DNA from: Rhizocola hellebori
GTDB lineage: Bacteria; Actinomycetota; Actinomycetes; Mycobacteriales; Micromonosporaceae
Assembly: GCF_016862955.1 (NCBI RefSeq)
Contig: NZ_BONY01000016.1
Span: 1-64,000, forward strand
Direction: 5' to 3'
Length of the DNA: 64,000 bases
Shown here piece after piece: positions 46,413 through 55,256 of this stretch. Under the pieces are notes generated by a model that saw only the letters and a list, made by a program, of their open reading frames with translations, made no database searches and was not told the DNA's origin. How positions within the stretch are numbered: the first letter of the stretch is position 1; each line of letters opens with the position of its first letter. A program made the position numbers and the translations under genes.

Positions 46413-47195
46413 ATGGACGAAACTTGGCAGAATATTCTCAACTCGCTGGGTGACTGGGTGCTCAAGGCGCTCGGCTTCCTGGCAATCCTGTTCATCGGGT
46501 GGATCATCTCCCGGTTCATCGGGCGGGTGGTGAACAAGGCCCTGGCCAAGGTGGGATTCAACCGGTTCGCCGAAAGAACCCATCTGCGTCGATGGACCGG
46601 CAGCTATGAGCCCAGCGAGCTGGTAGGCAAGATCGCCTATTACGCGGCGCTGCTGTTCACGTTCCAGATCGCGTTCAACGTGTTCGGGCCGAACCCGGTC
46701 AGCGACATCATCGACACGATCATCGCTTGGCTCCCGCGTCTGCTGGTGGCCGCAGTGATCATGGTGGTCACCATCGCGATCGCCAACGCGGTCTTCGACA
46801 TCGTGCGCAATGCCCTGGCGCAGTTCAGCTACGGCAAGACCCTGGGCCGGATAGCCCAGGTGCTGATCATCGTGCTGGGCGCCATCGCCGCGCTCAACCA
46901 GATCGGCATCGCCACCACGGTCACCATGCCCGTGCTGATCGCCGCGCTGGCCACGGTGGCCGGTGTCATCATCGTCGGCGTCGGCGGCGGCATGATCAGG
47001 CCGATGCAGGAGCGCTGGGAACGCATGCTCAACAAGGCCGAATCGGAGGCGACGCGGGTCACCACCACGATGCGCGACAACACCATGAAGCCCGCGGGCG
47101 ACGGCATCACCCAGCCCGGCTACAAGTCGGGTCGGGAAGCCGACCGTGACTTGAAAACGGCTGCGGAACGGGCAAGCGAGGAAACTCCCCGTTAA
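46413..47195 (+). CDS. Mechanosensitive-channel-like TM-helix-repeat protein
   Basis: A 260 aa membrane protein with four or five helices in two similar parts: an N-terminal ALGFLAILFIGWIISRFIGRVVNKAL, and later SDIIDTIIAWLPRLLVAAVI, VLIIVLGAIAALNQIGIATT, plus a Gly-rich VLIAALATVAGVIIVGVGGG (key parts only). This resembles the CmpX/'conserved TM helix' relatives of MscS, but lacks the MscS beta domain. Possibly a small channel or envelope protein. The C-terminus is charged and cytoplasmic. Confidence 0.82.
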   Translation: MDETWQNILNSLGDWVLKALGFLAILFIGWIISRFIGRVVNKALAKVGFNRFAERTHLRRWTGSYEPSELVGKIAYYAALLFTFQIAFNVFGPNPVSDIIDTIIAWLPRLLVAAVIMVVTIAIANAVFDIVRNALAQFSYGKTLGRIAQVLIIVLGAIAALNQIGIATTVTMPVLIAALATVAGVIIVGVGGGMIRPMQERWERMLNKAESEATRVTTTMRDNTMKPAGDGITQPGYKSGREADRDLKTAAERASEETPR

Positions 47196-47245
47196 CACGT
47201 GTGGTACTCGAGTCGCCCTCTTGCGGTCCAGGTCACATGACGGAC

Positions 47246-47251
47246 TAGGCT
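47246..47251 (+). promoter_or_regulatory. -10 box for a leaderless pyk transcript
   Basis: TAGGCT, seven bases before GTG 47259, fits TAnnnT. No Shine-Dalgarno is present upstream. Inferred. Confidence 0.45.
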
Positions 47252-47258
47252 TTCCGCC

Positions 47259-48683
47259 GTGACACGCCGAGCAAAAATCGTCTGCACACTGGGCCCAGCC
47301 ACCTGGTCGCCGGAGCGCCTCCGTGGCCTCATCGACGCCGGGATGGACGTCGCCCGGATGAACTTCAGCCATGGCTCGCACGAAGACCACGAGCAGGCCT
47401 ACCACCGCGTCCGCGAAGCTGCGGAGGCGACCGGTAAGGCGGTGGCGACTCTGGCGGACCTGCAGGGCCCGAAGATCCGGCTCGGCAAGTTCGCCGATGG
47501 ACCGCACGAGTGGCGAACAGGTGACAGCGTCGTCATCACGAGCGAGGACATCCTAGGTACAGAAGACCGGGTCTCCTGTACCTACAAGAAGCTGCCCGAC
47601 GAGGTGAAGGTCGGGGACAAACTGCTCATCGACGATGGCAAGGTGGCCGTCGAGGTGACCGGCGTTGCCGGACCTGACATTCGCTGTCTGGTCATCGAGG
47701 GCGGGCCGGTCTCCAACAACAAAGGCATCTCGCTGCCGAACGTGGCGATCAGCGTCCCGGCGCTGTCCGAAAAGGACAGTGACGACCTGCGTTTCGCGCT
47801 GCGGCTCGGGGTCGACCTGATCGCGTTGTCGTTCGTGCGCTCGCCCGACGACATCAAACTGGTGCACCAGATCATGCAGGAAGAGGGCGTCATCCGCCCG
47901 GTCATCGCGAAGATCGAGAAGCCGGAGGCGGTGGAGAACCTCGAAGCCATCGTCGACGCCTTCGACGCGCTGATGGTGGCCCGCGGCGACCTGGGCGTCG
48001 AGCTGCCGCTGGATCAGGTGCCGCTCTGGCAGAAGCGTGCTGTCCAGCTCGGGCGCGAGTACGCCAAGCCGGTGATCGTCGCCACCCAGATGCTCGACTC
48101 GATGATCGAGAATTCGCGCCCCACCCGCGCTGAGGCCTCGGATGTGGCCAACGCGGTGCTCGACGGCGCGGACGCGGTGATGCTTTCCGGTGAGACCAGT
48201 GTCGGCAAGTACCCGGTGCTCACGGTCAGCACCATGGCGAAGATCATCCAGACCACCGAGGCGGGTGGGCTCACCGTGCCGCGGCTGCAACACGATCCGC
48301 GTACCCGGGGTGGGGCACTGACCGTCGCCGCGTCGCAGATCGCCCGCGCGGTCGGCGCCAAGGCCCTGGTCGCCTTCACCGTCACCGGCGACACCGTGCG
48401 CCGGCTGTCCCGGCTGCACTGCGAGCTGCCCCTGCTGGCCTTCACCCCGGAACGAGCGGTGCGAGACCAGCTGGCCCTGTCCTGGGGTGTGGAAACCTTC
48501 TTCATGCCCTTCGTCCACCACACCGACGACATGTTCCGCCAGGTCGACGAGCGTCTGCTCAGCCTGGGCCGGGCCAGTGTCGGCGACTACGTCGTGGTGG
48601 TCGCGGGCAGCCCGCCCGGCACGGCTGGATCAACGAATACCCTGCGCGTACACCAATTGGGGTCGCTGACGATACCGTCATGA
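47259..48683 (+). CDS. pyk: Pyruvate kinase
   Basis: Transfers phosphate from phosphoenolpyruvate to ADP in lower glycolysis. The 474 aa enzyme shows RRAKIVCTLGPAT, the ARMNFSHGSHEDH site, ADLQGPKIRLG, VIAKIEKPEAVENL (catalytic Lys), VARGDLGVELPL and TQMLDSMIENSRPTRAE (key residues in these). Mycobacterial pykA (Rv1617) has the same neighbourhood. TesB follows immediately. Confidence 0.96.
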   Translation: MTRRAKIVCTLGPATWSPERLRGLIDAGMDVARMNFSHGSHEDHEQAYHRVREAAEATGKAVATLADLQGPKIRLGKFADGPHEWRTGDSVVITSEDILGTEDRVSCTYKKLPDEVKVGDKLLIDDGKVAVEVTGVAGPDIRCLVIEGGPVSNNKGISLPNVAISVPALSEKDSDDLRFALRLGVDLIALSFVRSPDDIKLVHQIMQEEGVIRPVIAKIEKPEAVENLEAIVDAFDALMVARGDLGVELPLDQVPLWQKRAVQLGREYAKPVIVATQMLDSMIENSRPTRAEASDVANAVLDGADAVMLSGETSVGKYPVLTVSTMAKIIQTTEAGGLTVPRLQHDPRTRGGALTVAASQIARAVGAKALVAFTVTGDTVRRLSRLHCELPLLAFTPERAVRDQLALSWGVETFFMPFVHHTDDMFRQVDERLLSLGRASVGDYVVVVAGSPPGTAGSTNTLRVHQLGSLTIPS

Positions 48684-48684
48684 G

Positions 48685-49596
48685 GTGACCTCGCCGAGAT
48701 TTCGCACCGAGCACGCCGCGGACGCCCCGATATCGGGCCAAGCGTCGGTGGATGCCCTGGTAGAGCTGCTGAACCTGTCCCAGGTCGACGAAATGCGGTT
48801 CACCGGGCAAAACCCGCCGCTAGGCCCGATGCGCGTCTACGGCGGGCAGGTAGCCGCGCAGGCTCTCGTCGCCGCCGGGCGCACGGTTGACCCCAAACGG
48901 CTGGTGCACTCGCTGCACGGCTATTTCGTGCGCGGCGGCGATCCGAGCGAGCCGATCGAGTACCACGTAGAAAACATCCGCGACGGGCGTTCGTTCTCGG
49001 TGCGCCGCTCGGTCGCCAAGCAGGGCGGCAAGACGATCTTCTTCATGTCCGCCTCGTTCCATCTGCAAGAGAAAGGGCTCGACCATCACGAGCCCGCGCC
49101 GGAGGGCCTGGCCGCGCCGGAGGAGGTGCCCACGCTCGGCGAGCTGATCCAGCACTACCCGGAACGGGTCGAGATCTGGAAGCAGATGCCGCGTCCGTTC
49201 GACGTGCGCTACCTCAACGCCCCGGGCTGGCTGCGCCCAGGCGACCGGGAAGCCGACAAGGCCAACCGGGTCTGGATGCGCATCGACGGCAAGCTGCCCG
49301 ACGACCCGCTCCTGCACGCCTGCCTGCTCACCTACGCCTCCGACATGACCCTGCTCGATTCGGTGCTCTCGGTGCACGGCGAGGTGTGGGGACCGGGCGG
49401 GGTGATCGGGGCGAGCCTGGATCACGCGATCTGGTTCCATCGCCCGTTCCGGGCCGATGAGTGGTTCCTTTACGACTGCACCAGCCCGACCGCCGCGGGT
49501 GGCCGCGGGTTGGCCACGGGCCAAATGTTCACCCGCGACGGGCGGCACATCGCCACCGCGGTTCAAGAGGGACTCCTGCGGAGGGTGGGAGGTTGA
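48685..49596 (+). CDS. tesB: Acyl-CoA thioesterase II
   Basis: Hydrolyses acyl-CoA to free acid and CoA. The 303 aa protein is a double hotdog: the first half has RVYGGQVAAQALVAAGRTV and HSLHGYFVRGG, with the FFMSASF strand. The second half has LLHACLLTYASDMTLLDSVL (catalytic Asp region), SLDHAIWFHRPFRADEWFLYD and ATGQMFTRDGRHIAT. TACCGT lies six bases before GTG 48685 inside the last codons of pyk, giving tesB its own possible leaderless promoter. Position beside pyk matches mycobacterial Rv1618 (tesB1). Confidence 0.94.
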   Translation: MTSPRFRTEHAADAPISGQASVDALVELLNLSQVDEMRFTGQNPPLGPMRVYGGQVAAQALVAAGRTVDPKRLVHSLHGYFVRGGDPSEPIEYHVENIRDGRSFSVRRSVAKQGGKTIFFMSASFHLQEKGLDHHEPAPEGLAAPEEVPTLGELIQHYPERVEIWKQMPRPFDVRYLNAPGWLRPGDREADKANRVWMRIDGKLPDDPLLHACLLTYASDMTLLDSVLSVHGEVWGPGGVIGASLDHAIWFHRPFRADEWFLYDCTSPTAAGGRGLATGQMFTRDGRHIATAVQEGLLRRVGG

Positions 49597-49601
49597 CAGC
49601 C

Positions 49602-50531
49602 ATGGATCTGGTGACGTTGCGCGATGTTCAGGCCGCAGCCGTGCGGATAGAGCGGATCGCGATCCGTACCCCGCTGCTCCCGTTCGGCGAGGACTTCTGG
49701 CTCAAGCCGGAGAACCTGCAGCCGATCGGGGCGTTCAAAATCCGGGGCGCGGCAAACGCGATCGCAGCCCTGGAGCCCAGCGCTGTGATCACCCACTCCT
49801 CGGGCAACCACGGCCGGGCTCTGGCCTACGCGGCGGCGCGCCGCAAGATCCCGGTCACCGTGGTCATGCCCGACACCAGCCCGAAGGTCAAGGTGGACGC
49901 GATCGCCGCGCTCGGCGCCGAGATCGTCATGGTCCCCCCGCCGCAACGCCTCGAAGTGGCCGAGAAGCTGGCCGCGGAGAGGGGGGCCACCCTGATCCCG
50001 CCCTTCGACCACCCCGAGGTCATCGCGGGTCAGGGCACGATCGGGCTGGAAATCCTAGAAGACCTGGCCGAGCAGCCCGAAGCGGACGTAATCATCGTTC
50101 CGGTCGGCGGCGGCGGGCTCATCTCCGGAATCGCGGCCGCCGTGAAGGCTTTGCGCCCGGCCTGCCGCATCATCGGCGTCGAGCCGGAACTGGCCGCCGA
50201 ATCGGCTGAGAGCCTGCAACGCGACCGGCTCATCAAATGGCCGACCGAGAAGACCTACCAGACCGTGGCCGACGGCGTGCGCACAGCGCCTTCCGCGTTG
50301 ACCTTCGCGCACATGCGGGAGTACGTCGACGACATCATCACCGTGTCCGACGAGGAGATCCTCAAGGCGGTCGGAGTGCTGGCCACCCAAGCCCGCCTGG
50401 TCGTCGAGCCCAGCGGCGCCATCTCCGTGGCCGCCTACCTCTACCGGCGCGGCTTCCTGCCCGGAGGCCGGACGGCGGCCGTGATCTCAGGCGGAAACGT
50501 GGACCCCGAGCTGTTGCGAAGCTGTTTGTAA
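49602..50531 (+). CDS. Threonine/serine dehydratase (fold type II PLP enzyme)
   Basis: Deaminates serine or threonine to pyruvate or 2-oxobutyrate, or acts as a serine racemase; these cannot be separated by sequence here. The 309 aa single-domain enzyme has the PLP lysine K46 in PIGAFKIRGAANA, the SSGNHGRALAYAA loop, the phosphate-binding PVGGGGLISG and a final ISGGNVDPELL. No regulatory ACT domain, so it is the degradative type. GGGAGG lies upstream of ATG 49602. Confidence 0.92.
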   Translation: MDLVTLRDVQAAAVRIERIAIRTPLLPFGEDFWLKPENLQPIGAFKIRGAANAIAALEPSAVITHSSGNHGRALAYAAARRKIPVTVVMPDTSPKVKVDAIAALGAEIVMVPPPQRLEVAEKLAAERGATLIPPFDHPEVIAGQGTIGLEILEDLAEQPEADVIIVPVGGGGLISGIAAAVKALRPACRIIGVEPELAAESAESLQRDRLIKWPTEKTYQTVADGVRTAPSALTFAHMREYVDDIITVSDEEILKAVGVLATQARLVVEPSGAISVAAYLYRRGFLPGGRTAAVISGGNVDPELLRSCL

Positions 50532-50633
50532 TTCTTGCTCCTGCTGAAGCCGATGTCTTTCCTCGGGATCATGAGGCGATCGCTCGGTCCAGACCACCGG
50601 CGGCGGCACTGCGGTAGCGCTTAAGCTGAGCGC

Positions 50634-51047
50634 ATGCGCCTGTCTGCTCGTGTCGACTATGCCCTCCGCGCTGTCATCGAGCTCGCCAAGGGCGGGGAAA
50701 CCCCGGTGACCGCGGAGCGCATCGCCCGTGCCCAGGACATTCCGCCCAAGTTCTGCGAGAGCATCCTGCTGCAGCTGCGCCGAGGCGGAATCGTCTACGC
50801 CCAGCGGGGGCCGGAAGGCGGATACTGGCTGGCCAGGCCGACCCGGCAGATCTCCCTGCTGGAGATCATCGAGGTGATCGACGGCCCGCTCGGCTCGCCC
50901 CGCGCCCAGTCGGCGAGCAGCCTGCAACGGGTGTGGGCCGCGCTGGAGGAGGCCGAACGCCGCATCCTCACCGAGGTCACCGTCGCCCACGTGGTCAGCG
51001 GCGACCTGCCGGCCGCCGTCACCTCAGAGCTGGTAGCGCACGCCTAG
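50634..51047 (+). CDS. Rrf2-family transcriptional regulator without an Fe-S cluster motif
   Basis: A 137 aa winged-helix regulator: MRLSARVDYALRAVIELAKG and GGIVYAQRGPEGGYWLARP are the Rrf2 marks. The C-terminal three-Cys motif of IscR/NsrR is absent; only one Cys (PPKFCESILL) is present. So redox-cluster sensing is unlikely, and a CymR-like or other role is possible. ATG 50634 follows TAAGCT by six bases (leaderless layout). It may control the dehydratase just upstream, but this is only a position-based idea. Its 3' end overlaps the WYL gene by 24 bases. Confidence 0.88.
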   Translation: MRLSARVDYALRAVIELAKGGETPVTAERIARAQDIPPKFCESILLQLRRGGIVYAQRGPEGGYWLARPTRQISLLEIIEVIDGPLGSPRAQSASSLQRVWAALEEAERRILTEVTVAHVVSGDLPAAVTSELVAHA

Positions 51048-51998
51048 CTCGCGAATCGCGTCCTTGATCATCTGCCGCAGCTCCTCGGGTTCCTCGACCA
51101 CCGCCTCGGCCCCCAGGCGCAGCAGCTCGCCACGTGCGTGCTCGGTGCCCTCGATGGGAATCGTGGTGGTGACCCAGCCATCGCTGTCGGGCGGGCCCGC
51201 GTTCTCGGTCGCCTGCCGGGCCACAGCCTGGCCCATCAGGTCGTGCAGTCTGCGCAAACCCTTGGGGGACAGGCGAATGACCACCTTGCCCTGAATCCGG
51301 CGGGCTTCGAACTCGTCCAGATAGGACTGCCAATAGTCTTGCAGCACAAAGCCTTCCGGGCGGGTGAAGCCCTCCCCGAGCGGATGCAGCTCCAGGATCT
51401 CCGACACCCGATAGGTACGCGGCGTGCGGTCCGAAGCGGCGACCAGGTACCAGCGCCCGCCTTTGAGCACCACCCCATAGGGATCCAAGGTGCGGATCAC
51501 CTCCCGCGGCGCCTCCCACCGCCTGTACCGGATCCGGATGCGGTGCTGCCCCCACACCGCTTCGGCCACCGCCATCAGATGCGGGACCTCGTCGGGATTC
51601 CTGTACCAGCCGGGGGCGTCAAGGTGGAAACGTTCCCTGATCCGCCCCGCGCGGTCACGCAGCTCGGCCGGAAGCGCGGCCAGCAACTTGAGCTGGGCCG
51701 CCGTCACCACCGCGCCCAGACCCAGCTCGGCGGCGGGGCCGGGCAGTCCGGTCAGGAACATCGACTCGGCCTCGTCGGCGGTCAGTCCCGTCAGCTGGGT
51801 CCTATATCCAGCCAGCAGCTGATATCCACCAGACCAGCCGGCATCTCCATAGAGCGGCACCCCGGCCGAGTGCAACGACTCGACGTCGCGATAGATGGTG
51901 CGCACCGAGACCTCAAGCTCCTCGGCCAGCTGTTGCGCCGTCATCCTGCCCCTGGTCTGCAACAGGAGCAGGATGGACAAAAGCCGGGCCGCCCGCAT
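51024..51998 (-). CDS. HTH/WYL-domain transcriptional regulator
   Basis: A 324 aa YafY-like regulator. N-terminal HTH_11: RLLSILLLLQTRGRMTAQQL, then EVSVRTIYRDVESLHSAGVP. The WYL domain spans about residues 140-215 (RYRRWEAPREVIRTLDPYGV, GRWYLVAASD) with the conserved W-Y-L in the GGRWYLVA segment, followed by the C-terminal WCX domain (RLSPKGLRRLHDL, LLRLGAEAVVEEPEELR). AGGGG precedes ATG 51998, and a GACA-N5-TGTC palindrome lies right upstream, probably its own operator. Confidence 0.92.
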   Translation of the reverse strand: MRAARLLSILLLLQTRGRMTAQQLAEELEVSVRTIYRDVESLHSAGVPLYGDAGWSGGYQLLAGYRTQLTGLTADEAESMFLTGLPGPAAELGLGAVVTAAQLKLLAALPAELRDRAGRIRERFHLDAPGWYRNPDEVPHLMAVAEAVWGQHRIRIRYRRWEAPREVIRTLDPYGVVLKGGRWYLVAASDRTPRTYRVSEILELHPLGEGFTRPEGFVLQDYWQSYLDEFEARRIQGKVVIRLSPKGLRRLHDLMGQAVARQATENAGPPDSDGWVTTTIPIEGTEHARGELLRLGAEAVVEEPEELRQMIKDAIRELGVRYQL

Positions 51999-52002
51999 CC
52001 CC

Positions 52003-52017
52003 TGACAATAACTGTCG
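52003..52017. promoter_or_regulatory. TGACA-N5-TGTC(g) palindrome upstream of the WYL regulator
   Basis: TGACAATAACTGTCG just before the WYL start codon is an inverted repeat of the TGACA-N5-TGTCA type often found before YafY-like WYL regulators. Probable autoregulatory site. Confidence 0.5.
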
Positions 52018-52034
52018 GGTGATTGGCTTGTGCG

Positions 52035-52071
52035 CAGGTGGTGTCGAGCGCGAAGCGTTCGACACCACCTG
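52035..52071 (-). terminator. Strong stem-loop after the M14 peptidase gene
   Basis: CAGGTGGTGTCGA at 52035-52047 pairs perfectly with 52059-52071, and the stem continues through a G-T pair and CGC/GCG to a GAA loop, 17 pairs in all. It lies 14 bases beyond the peptidase stop (minus strand). No T-run follows, as is common in actinobacterial terminators. Confidence 0.75.
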
Positions 52072-52084
52072 CTGCCGATTAAGT

Positions 52085-55000
52085 TCAGCTACCCAGCAGA
52101 TGCCTCATCGCTCGCGCGACGAAGTCGTTGCGGGCAGCCGGATCCAGGCCTTCCAGGCCGAAGCCGGTGAAGACCGTGTCGCCGGTAACCACGACCGCGC
52201 CCTCCTCGAAGGCGGTCTCGCTGCGGGTGAACGACGGGCTGGCGCCGGAACCAGCCGGTGGACCGGCCACCGTCCAGCCGCCCAGGCCGTCCTCGAAGGA
52301 CGTCTGCGCCACGGTGGCCCCATTGACGGTCACCGTCGTGTCGTCGATGAACACGCCCAGCCCCTGGGTGCTCCAGTCGGAGGCGTAGGTGATGGCGAGC
52401 TCGACCTGCTTGCCGGCGAACCCGGACAGATCCACCGCCCACTCCTGCCAGCCGCCGGAAGGCCCGCTGGCCGCATTCCAGACACCCGTCGTCCCGGTGG
52501 GGGAGCAGTCGGCGCCCTGGTAGTGGTTGAGCTGCGGATGCAGATCGCGCCACCCGCCGGCACAACTGTCACCCGTCCCGGAAGCGGTGTGGCCGTTGGC
52601 ATCCGGCAACGTCGTCCAGGTGTCAGTGCCCACCTCGTGCGCCTCGACGAACAGGTAGTCCCAGTCCGGCTCGGTGTCGTAGGAGGTGAAGAACTTCAGC
52701 TGGGCCGTGGTCGCCGACGTGAGGTCGACCGTCCTGGTGAGCCGCTTGTAGGACACGTCATTGCGTCCGCTGTAGACATACCAGTCGCCGGTGTTCGGAT
52801 CGAACGGCGCGCCGCCCGGCCGCAGCCAGTCCACCGTCGCCGAACCACCGAACTGCGGGAACTTCGCCGGTGGCAGGAAGCTCGACGTGGACAGGAAAGC
52901 CGCGCTGTGGCCCTGGTTCTCCGCCGAGCCGGCCGCGTTGGGCTGACCCGCGAAACCGGTGAACGGCCCCGCGTTGCCGGTCAGCGGATAGATCTCGCCT
53001 TCCGGGGTGGTGCCGCCGTCACTGACATAGGTGTAGGCGCCCAGCCAGTACTGCAGGAAATCGTCGAGCAGCGGAATACACGGATACGCGTTGGGCGTCG
53101 TGCACTCCGGCGGAGCGAACGGGTTGAAGGTGTAACCGTTGGCGGACTGAGCAAACAGCGCATATTGGCCGCCCACGAGGAGCTTGCCGCCCTCGTTGAG
53201 GTAATCGCGAACCGACACCTCTATATCGAGCGCCGCTTTGGCCGCTGTCCCGGGGACCTGACCCGGCGAGCGCAGGATGATGTCATCGCCGGTCTCCCAC
53301 ACCACCGCCTTGTAGTGCGACAGCACCCCAAGATGGTGCGGCGCCTTACGCCCCTGCGCGTCGAAGTCATAGACGTCGCTGGAATAGCCGGCCGCCGTCA
53401 GCGAAGCAGCCACCTCATCGGCATATTTAGCGTTTAGTACCCCTTGCGCCGGGCTGATTCCGGTCACGTCCTCGGCCGCCAGGATCAGCACCTGCCCGCC
53501 GATATCAGAAGCCACCGTATAGGTGAAGTGCGAGCTGGCCGCGCGCCCGGCGAACGGGCGCAGACCCTCGAACCAGACCTCGACCCGGTCACCCGGCCGC
53601 GCCCCGGTCACCTTGCCCCGCACCTCGGCGAAGTAACGGTTGTTGTCCTTGCCGTACCGTTCCCCGCCCGCCCACGGCGACGTGGCCGAAGTGCGCTCCG
53701 GGCCGCCGTTGATGCGGTAATGCGCGCGCACATTGATCAGAGAACGCCGCGCCGTCGCCGCGACCACCTGCGTCGAGCCGTGCGAAACCTCGAACGCGTC
53801 CACCTTGAAGTCGGGGGTGGACTTGCCCACCACCGACACCGGGTTGGCCGGGTCGCCGGCCGACTTGGCCGTGGCCAGAGCCAACGGCAGGTTCTTGCGG
53901 AACTCCTGCTCGATGAGCTTCTCGTCGTCGGGGAAGTTGAAACCGCTGGCGCAGTCTTCCGGAAGCCACTGATCATTGGGGTCGATGGCCGAAGCCGTCT
54001 GGCACGTCGACATCTCCGGGGTCAGCGCTTTGATCCCGTAGCGCTCCGACAGGTGCTCGGTCGTCTCACCGTTGGTGGTGTACAGCTCCGCCGACACATC
54101 CGGGTCATAGCCCGGCACCGCCGGGTGCGCGTCGTCACCGAGCAGCGCCTCGAACAGCACATCGTCGGGCGAGTCGGTGCTCACCTGGTACCCGACACCA
54201 TAGAGCAGCAATTCGGCCGCGGAGTGATAGTTGATCGCGAACTCGAACCGGACCCGCCGCGCCAGCGCGTCGACCGCCCGGGTCTCCGGCTCGGAAGCCG
54301 GAGCGGTGCCCCGATAGGTGTCGTTCGCCGGATCCGGCGAAGAACCCTCATCGTCGTAGCCCCAGAAGGTCGGGTAGTTGCGGTTCGGGTCGACCCCATC
54401 GCCGCTGCCGATCTGACCGTCGCCGTCGTTGTCGCGCAAGTTCTTACGCCACAAGCGGTTGTCCGCCGTGAACGTGAAGTCGTAGCCGTCCGGGTTGGCC
54501 ACCGGCAGGAACCACAGCTCCCTCGTCTGCAGCAGCCGGGTGATCTCTGGATCCGTCCGGTACCCGTTGAGAACCTCGTGCATCAAGCGCCGCACCATCT
54601 CCGGAGTGATCCACTCCCGGGCGTGCTGGGTTCCCATGTAGAGCACCGCAGGCTTGAGCCCGTCGGGCAGCCAGCGCGCCAGATGCGACACCTTGACCGC
54701 GTAGATCGGCTGACCCTGAACCGAACGCCCCACCGTCACCAGCTTGGCGATGCTCGGATGATCAGCCGCCGCCTTCACCAGCTCGTCGCGAATCCCGCCC
54801 GGCTCGCTATAGGAACGGAAGACAGTCGGACCCGCGGCGACCTGGCGGTTGAGCGCCTGGCTCGCCGGAGCGCCCCGCACCTGCTTGACCGTCAGGGTGA
54901 TGCCGGCCTTCGCCAGCGCCTTCGCCTGACGCGCGCTGAGGATGGCCTCCACCTCGACCTTGCCGTCCTTGGCCGGGCTGCTCAGCACGTCCTCGAAGTC

Positions 55001-55180
55001 CAGACCGAGCCGCCTGAACGCGGCCATCTGCTCCACCTGAACCTGGCCGACGTACACCTCGGGGCTGTCCGGGCCCCGATTGGAGCCCACTTGCGGCGCC
55101 CGCGCCTGCACCGGCGCCGTGAGTACCAGCGCCGCCACAAGGCTCAGCGCGCCACCCAGTGCGACACGTCTTTTGAACAT
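52085..55180 (-). CDS. Secreted multi-domain M14 zinc carboxypeptidase with immune-inhibitor-A-like C-terminus
   Basis: A 1031 aa exported metallopeptidase. The signal peptide is MFKRRVALGGALSLVAALVL and so on, ending at APVQARA (about residue 27). A propeptide-like region is followed by the M14 domain: Zn ligands His and Glu in MGTQHAREWITPEM, NPDGYDFTFT, DPNRNYPTFWGYD, the third ligand in AINYHSAAELLLYG and catalytic Glu in LTPEMSTC. The C-terminal half has DTEPDWDYLFVEAHEVG and GWQEWAVDLSGFAGKQVELA, typical of the MAM-like part of M6 immune inhibitor A proteins. ATG 55180 has GAGGGGG before it and a TTGACA promoter about 30 bases further up. Confidence 0.93.
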   Translation of the reverse strand: MFKRRVALGGALSLVAALVLTAPVQARAPQVGSNRGPDSPEVYVGQVQVEQMAAFRRLGLDFEDVLSSPAKDGKVEVEAILSARQAKALAKAGITLTVKQVRGAPASQALNRQVAAGPTVFRSYSEPGGIRDELVKAAADHPSIAKLVTVGRSVQGQPIYAVKVSHLARWLPDGLKPAVLYMGTQHAREWITPEMVRRLMHEVLNGYRTDPEITRLLQTRELWFLPVANPDGYDFTFTADNRLWRKNLRDNDGDGQIGSGDGVDPNRNYPTFWGYDDEGSSPDPANDTYRGTAPASEPETRAVDALARRVRFEFAINYHSAAELLLYGVGYQVSTDSPDDVLFEALLGDDAHPAVPGYDPDVSAELYTTNGETTEHLSERYGIKALTPEMSTCQTASAIDPNDQWLPEDCASGFNFPDDEKLIEQEFRKNLPLALATAKSAGDPANPVSVVGKSTPDFKVDAFEVSHGSTQVVAATARRSLINVRAHYRINGGPERTSATSPWAGGERYGKDNNRYFAEVRGKVTGARPGDRVEVWFEGLRPFAGRAASSHFTYTVASDIGGQVLILAAEDVTGISPAQGVLNAKYADEVAASLTAAGYSSDVYDFDAQGRKAPHHLGVLSHYKAVVWETGDDIILRSPGQVPGTAAKAALDIEVSVRDYLNEGGKLLVGGQYALFAQSANGYTFNPFAPPECTTPNAYPCIPLLDDFLQYWLGAYTYVSDGGTTPEGEIYPLTGNAGPFTGFAGQPNAAGSAENQGHSAAFLSTSSFLPPAKFPQFGGSATVDWLRPGGAPFDPNTGDWYVYSGRNDVSYKRLTRTVDLTSATTAQLKFFTSYDTEPDWDYLFVEAHEVGTDTWTTLPDANGHTASGTGDSCAGGWRDLHPQLNHYQGADCSPTGTTGVWNAASGPSGGWQEWAVDLSGFAGKQVELAITYASDWSTQGLGVFIDDTTVTVNGATVAQTSFEDGLGGWTVAGPPAGSGASPSFTRSETAFEEGAVVVTGDTVFTGFGLEGLDPAARNDFVARAMRHLLGS

Positions 55181-55213
55181 GTTGCCCCCTCTATCTGCGA
55201 CGATTCCCCTTGG

Positions 55214-55242
55214 AGCATTGACACAGCCTGGATGAATGTCAA
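55214..55242 (-). promoter_or_regulatory. Vegetative-type promoter for the M14 peptidase
   Basis: On the minus strand TTGACA (55242-55237) is followed after 17 bases by AATGCT (55219-55214). The transcript would begin about 27 bases before ATG 55180 and carry its Shine-Dalgarno. The -35 is perfect, the -10 weak. The same bases form an ATTGACA/TGTCAAT inverted repeat (55217-55243) that could be an operator. Confidence 0.5.
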
Positions 55243-55256
55243 TCAACCGATCTACT

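Noticed and set aside
52035-52071. Operator for the WYL regulator
   Set aside because: The long hairpin lies right after the peptidase stop and has terminator geometry; the smaller TGACA palindrome is the better operator.
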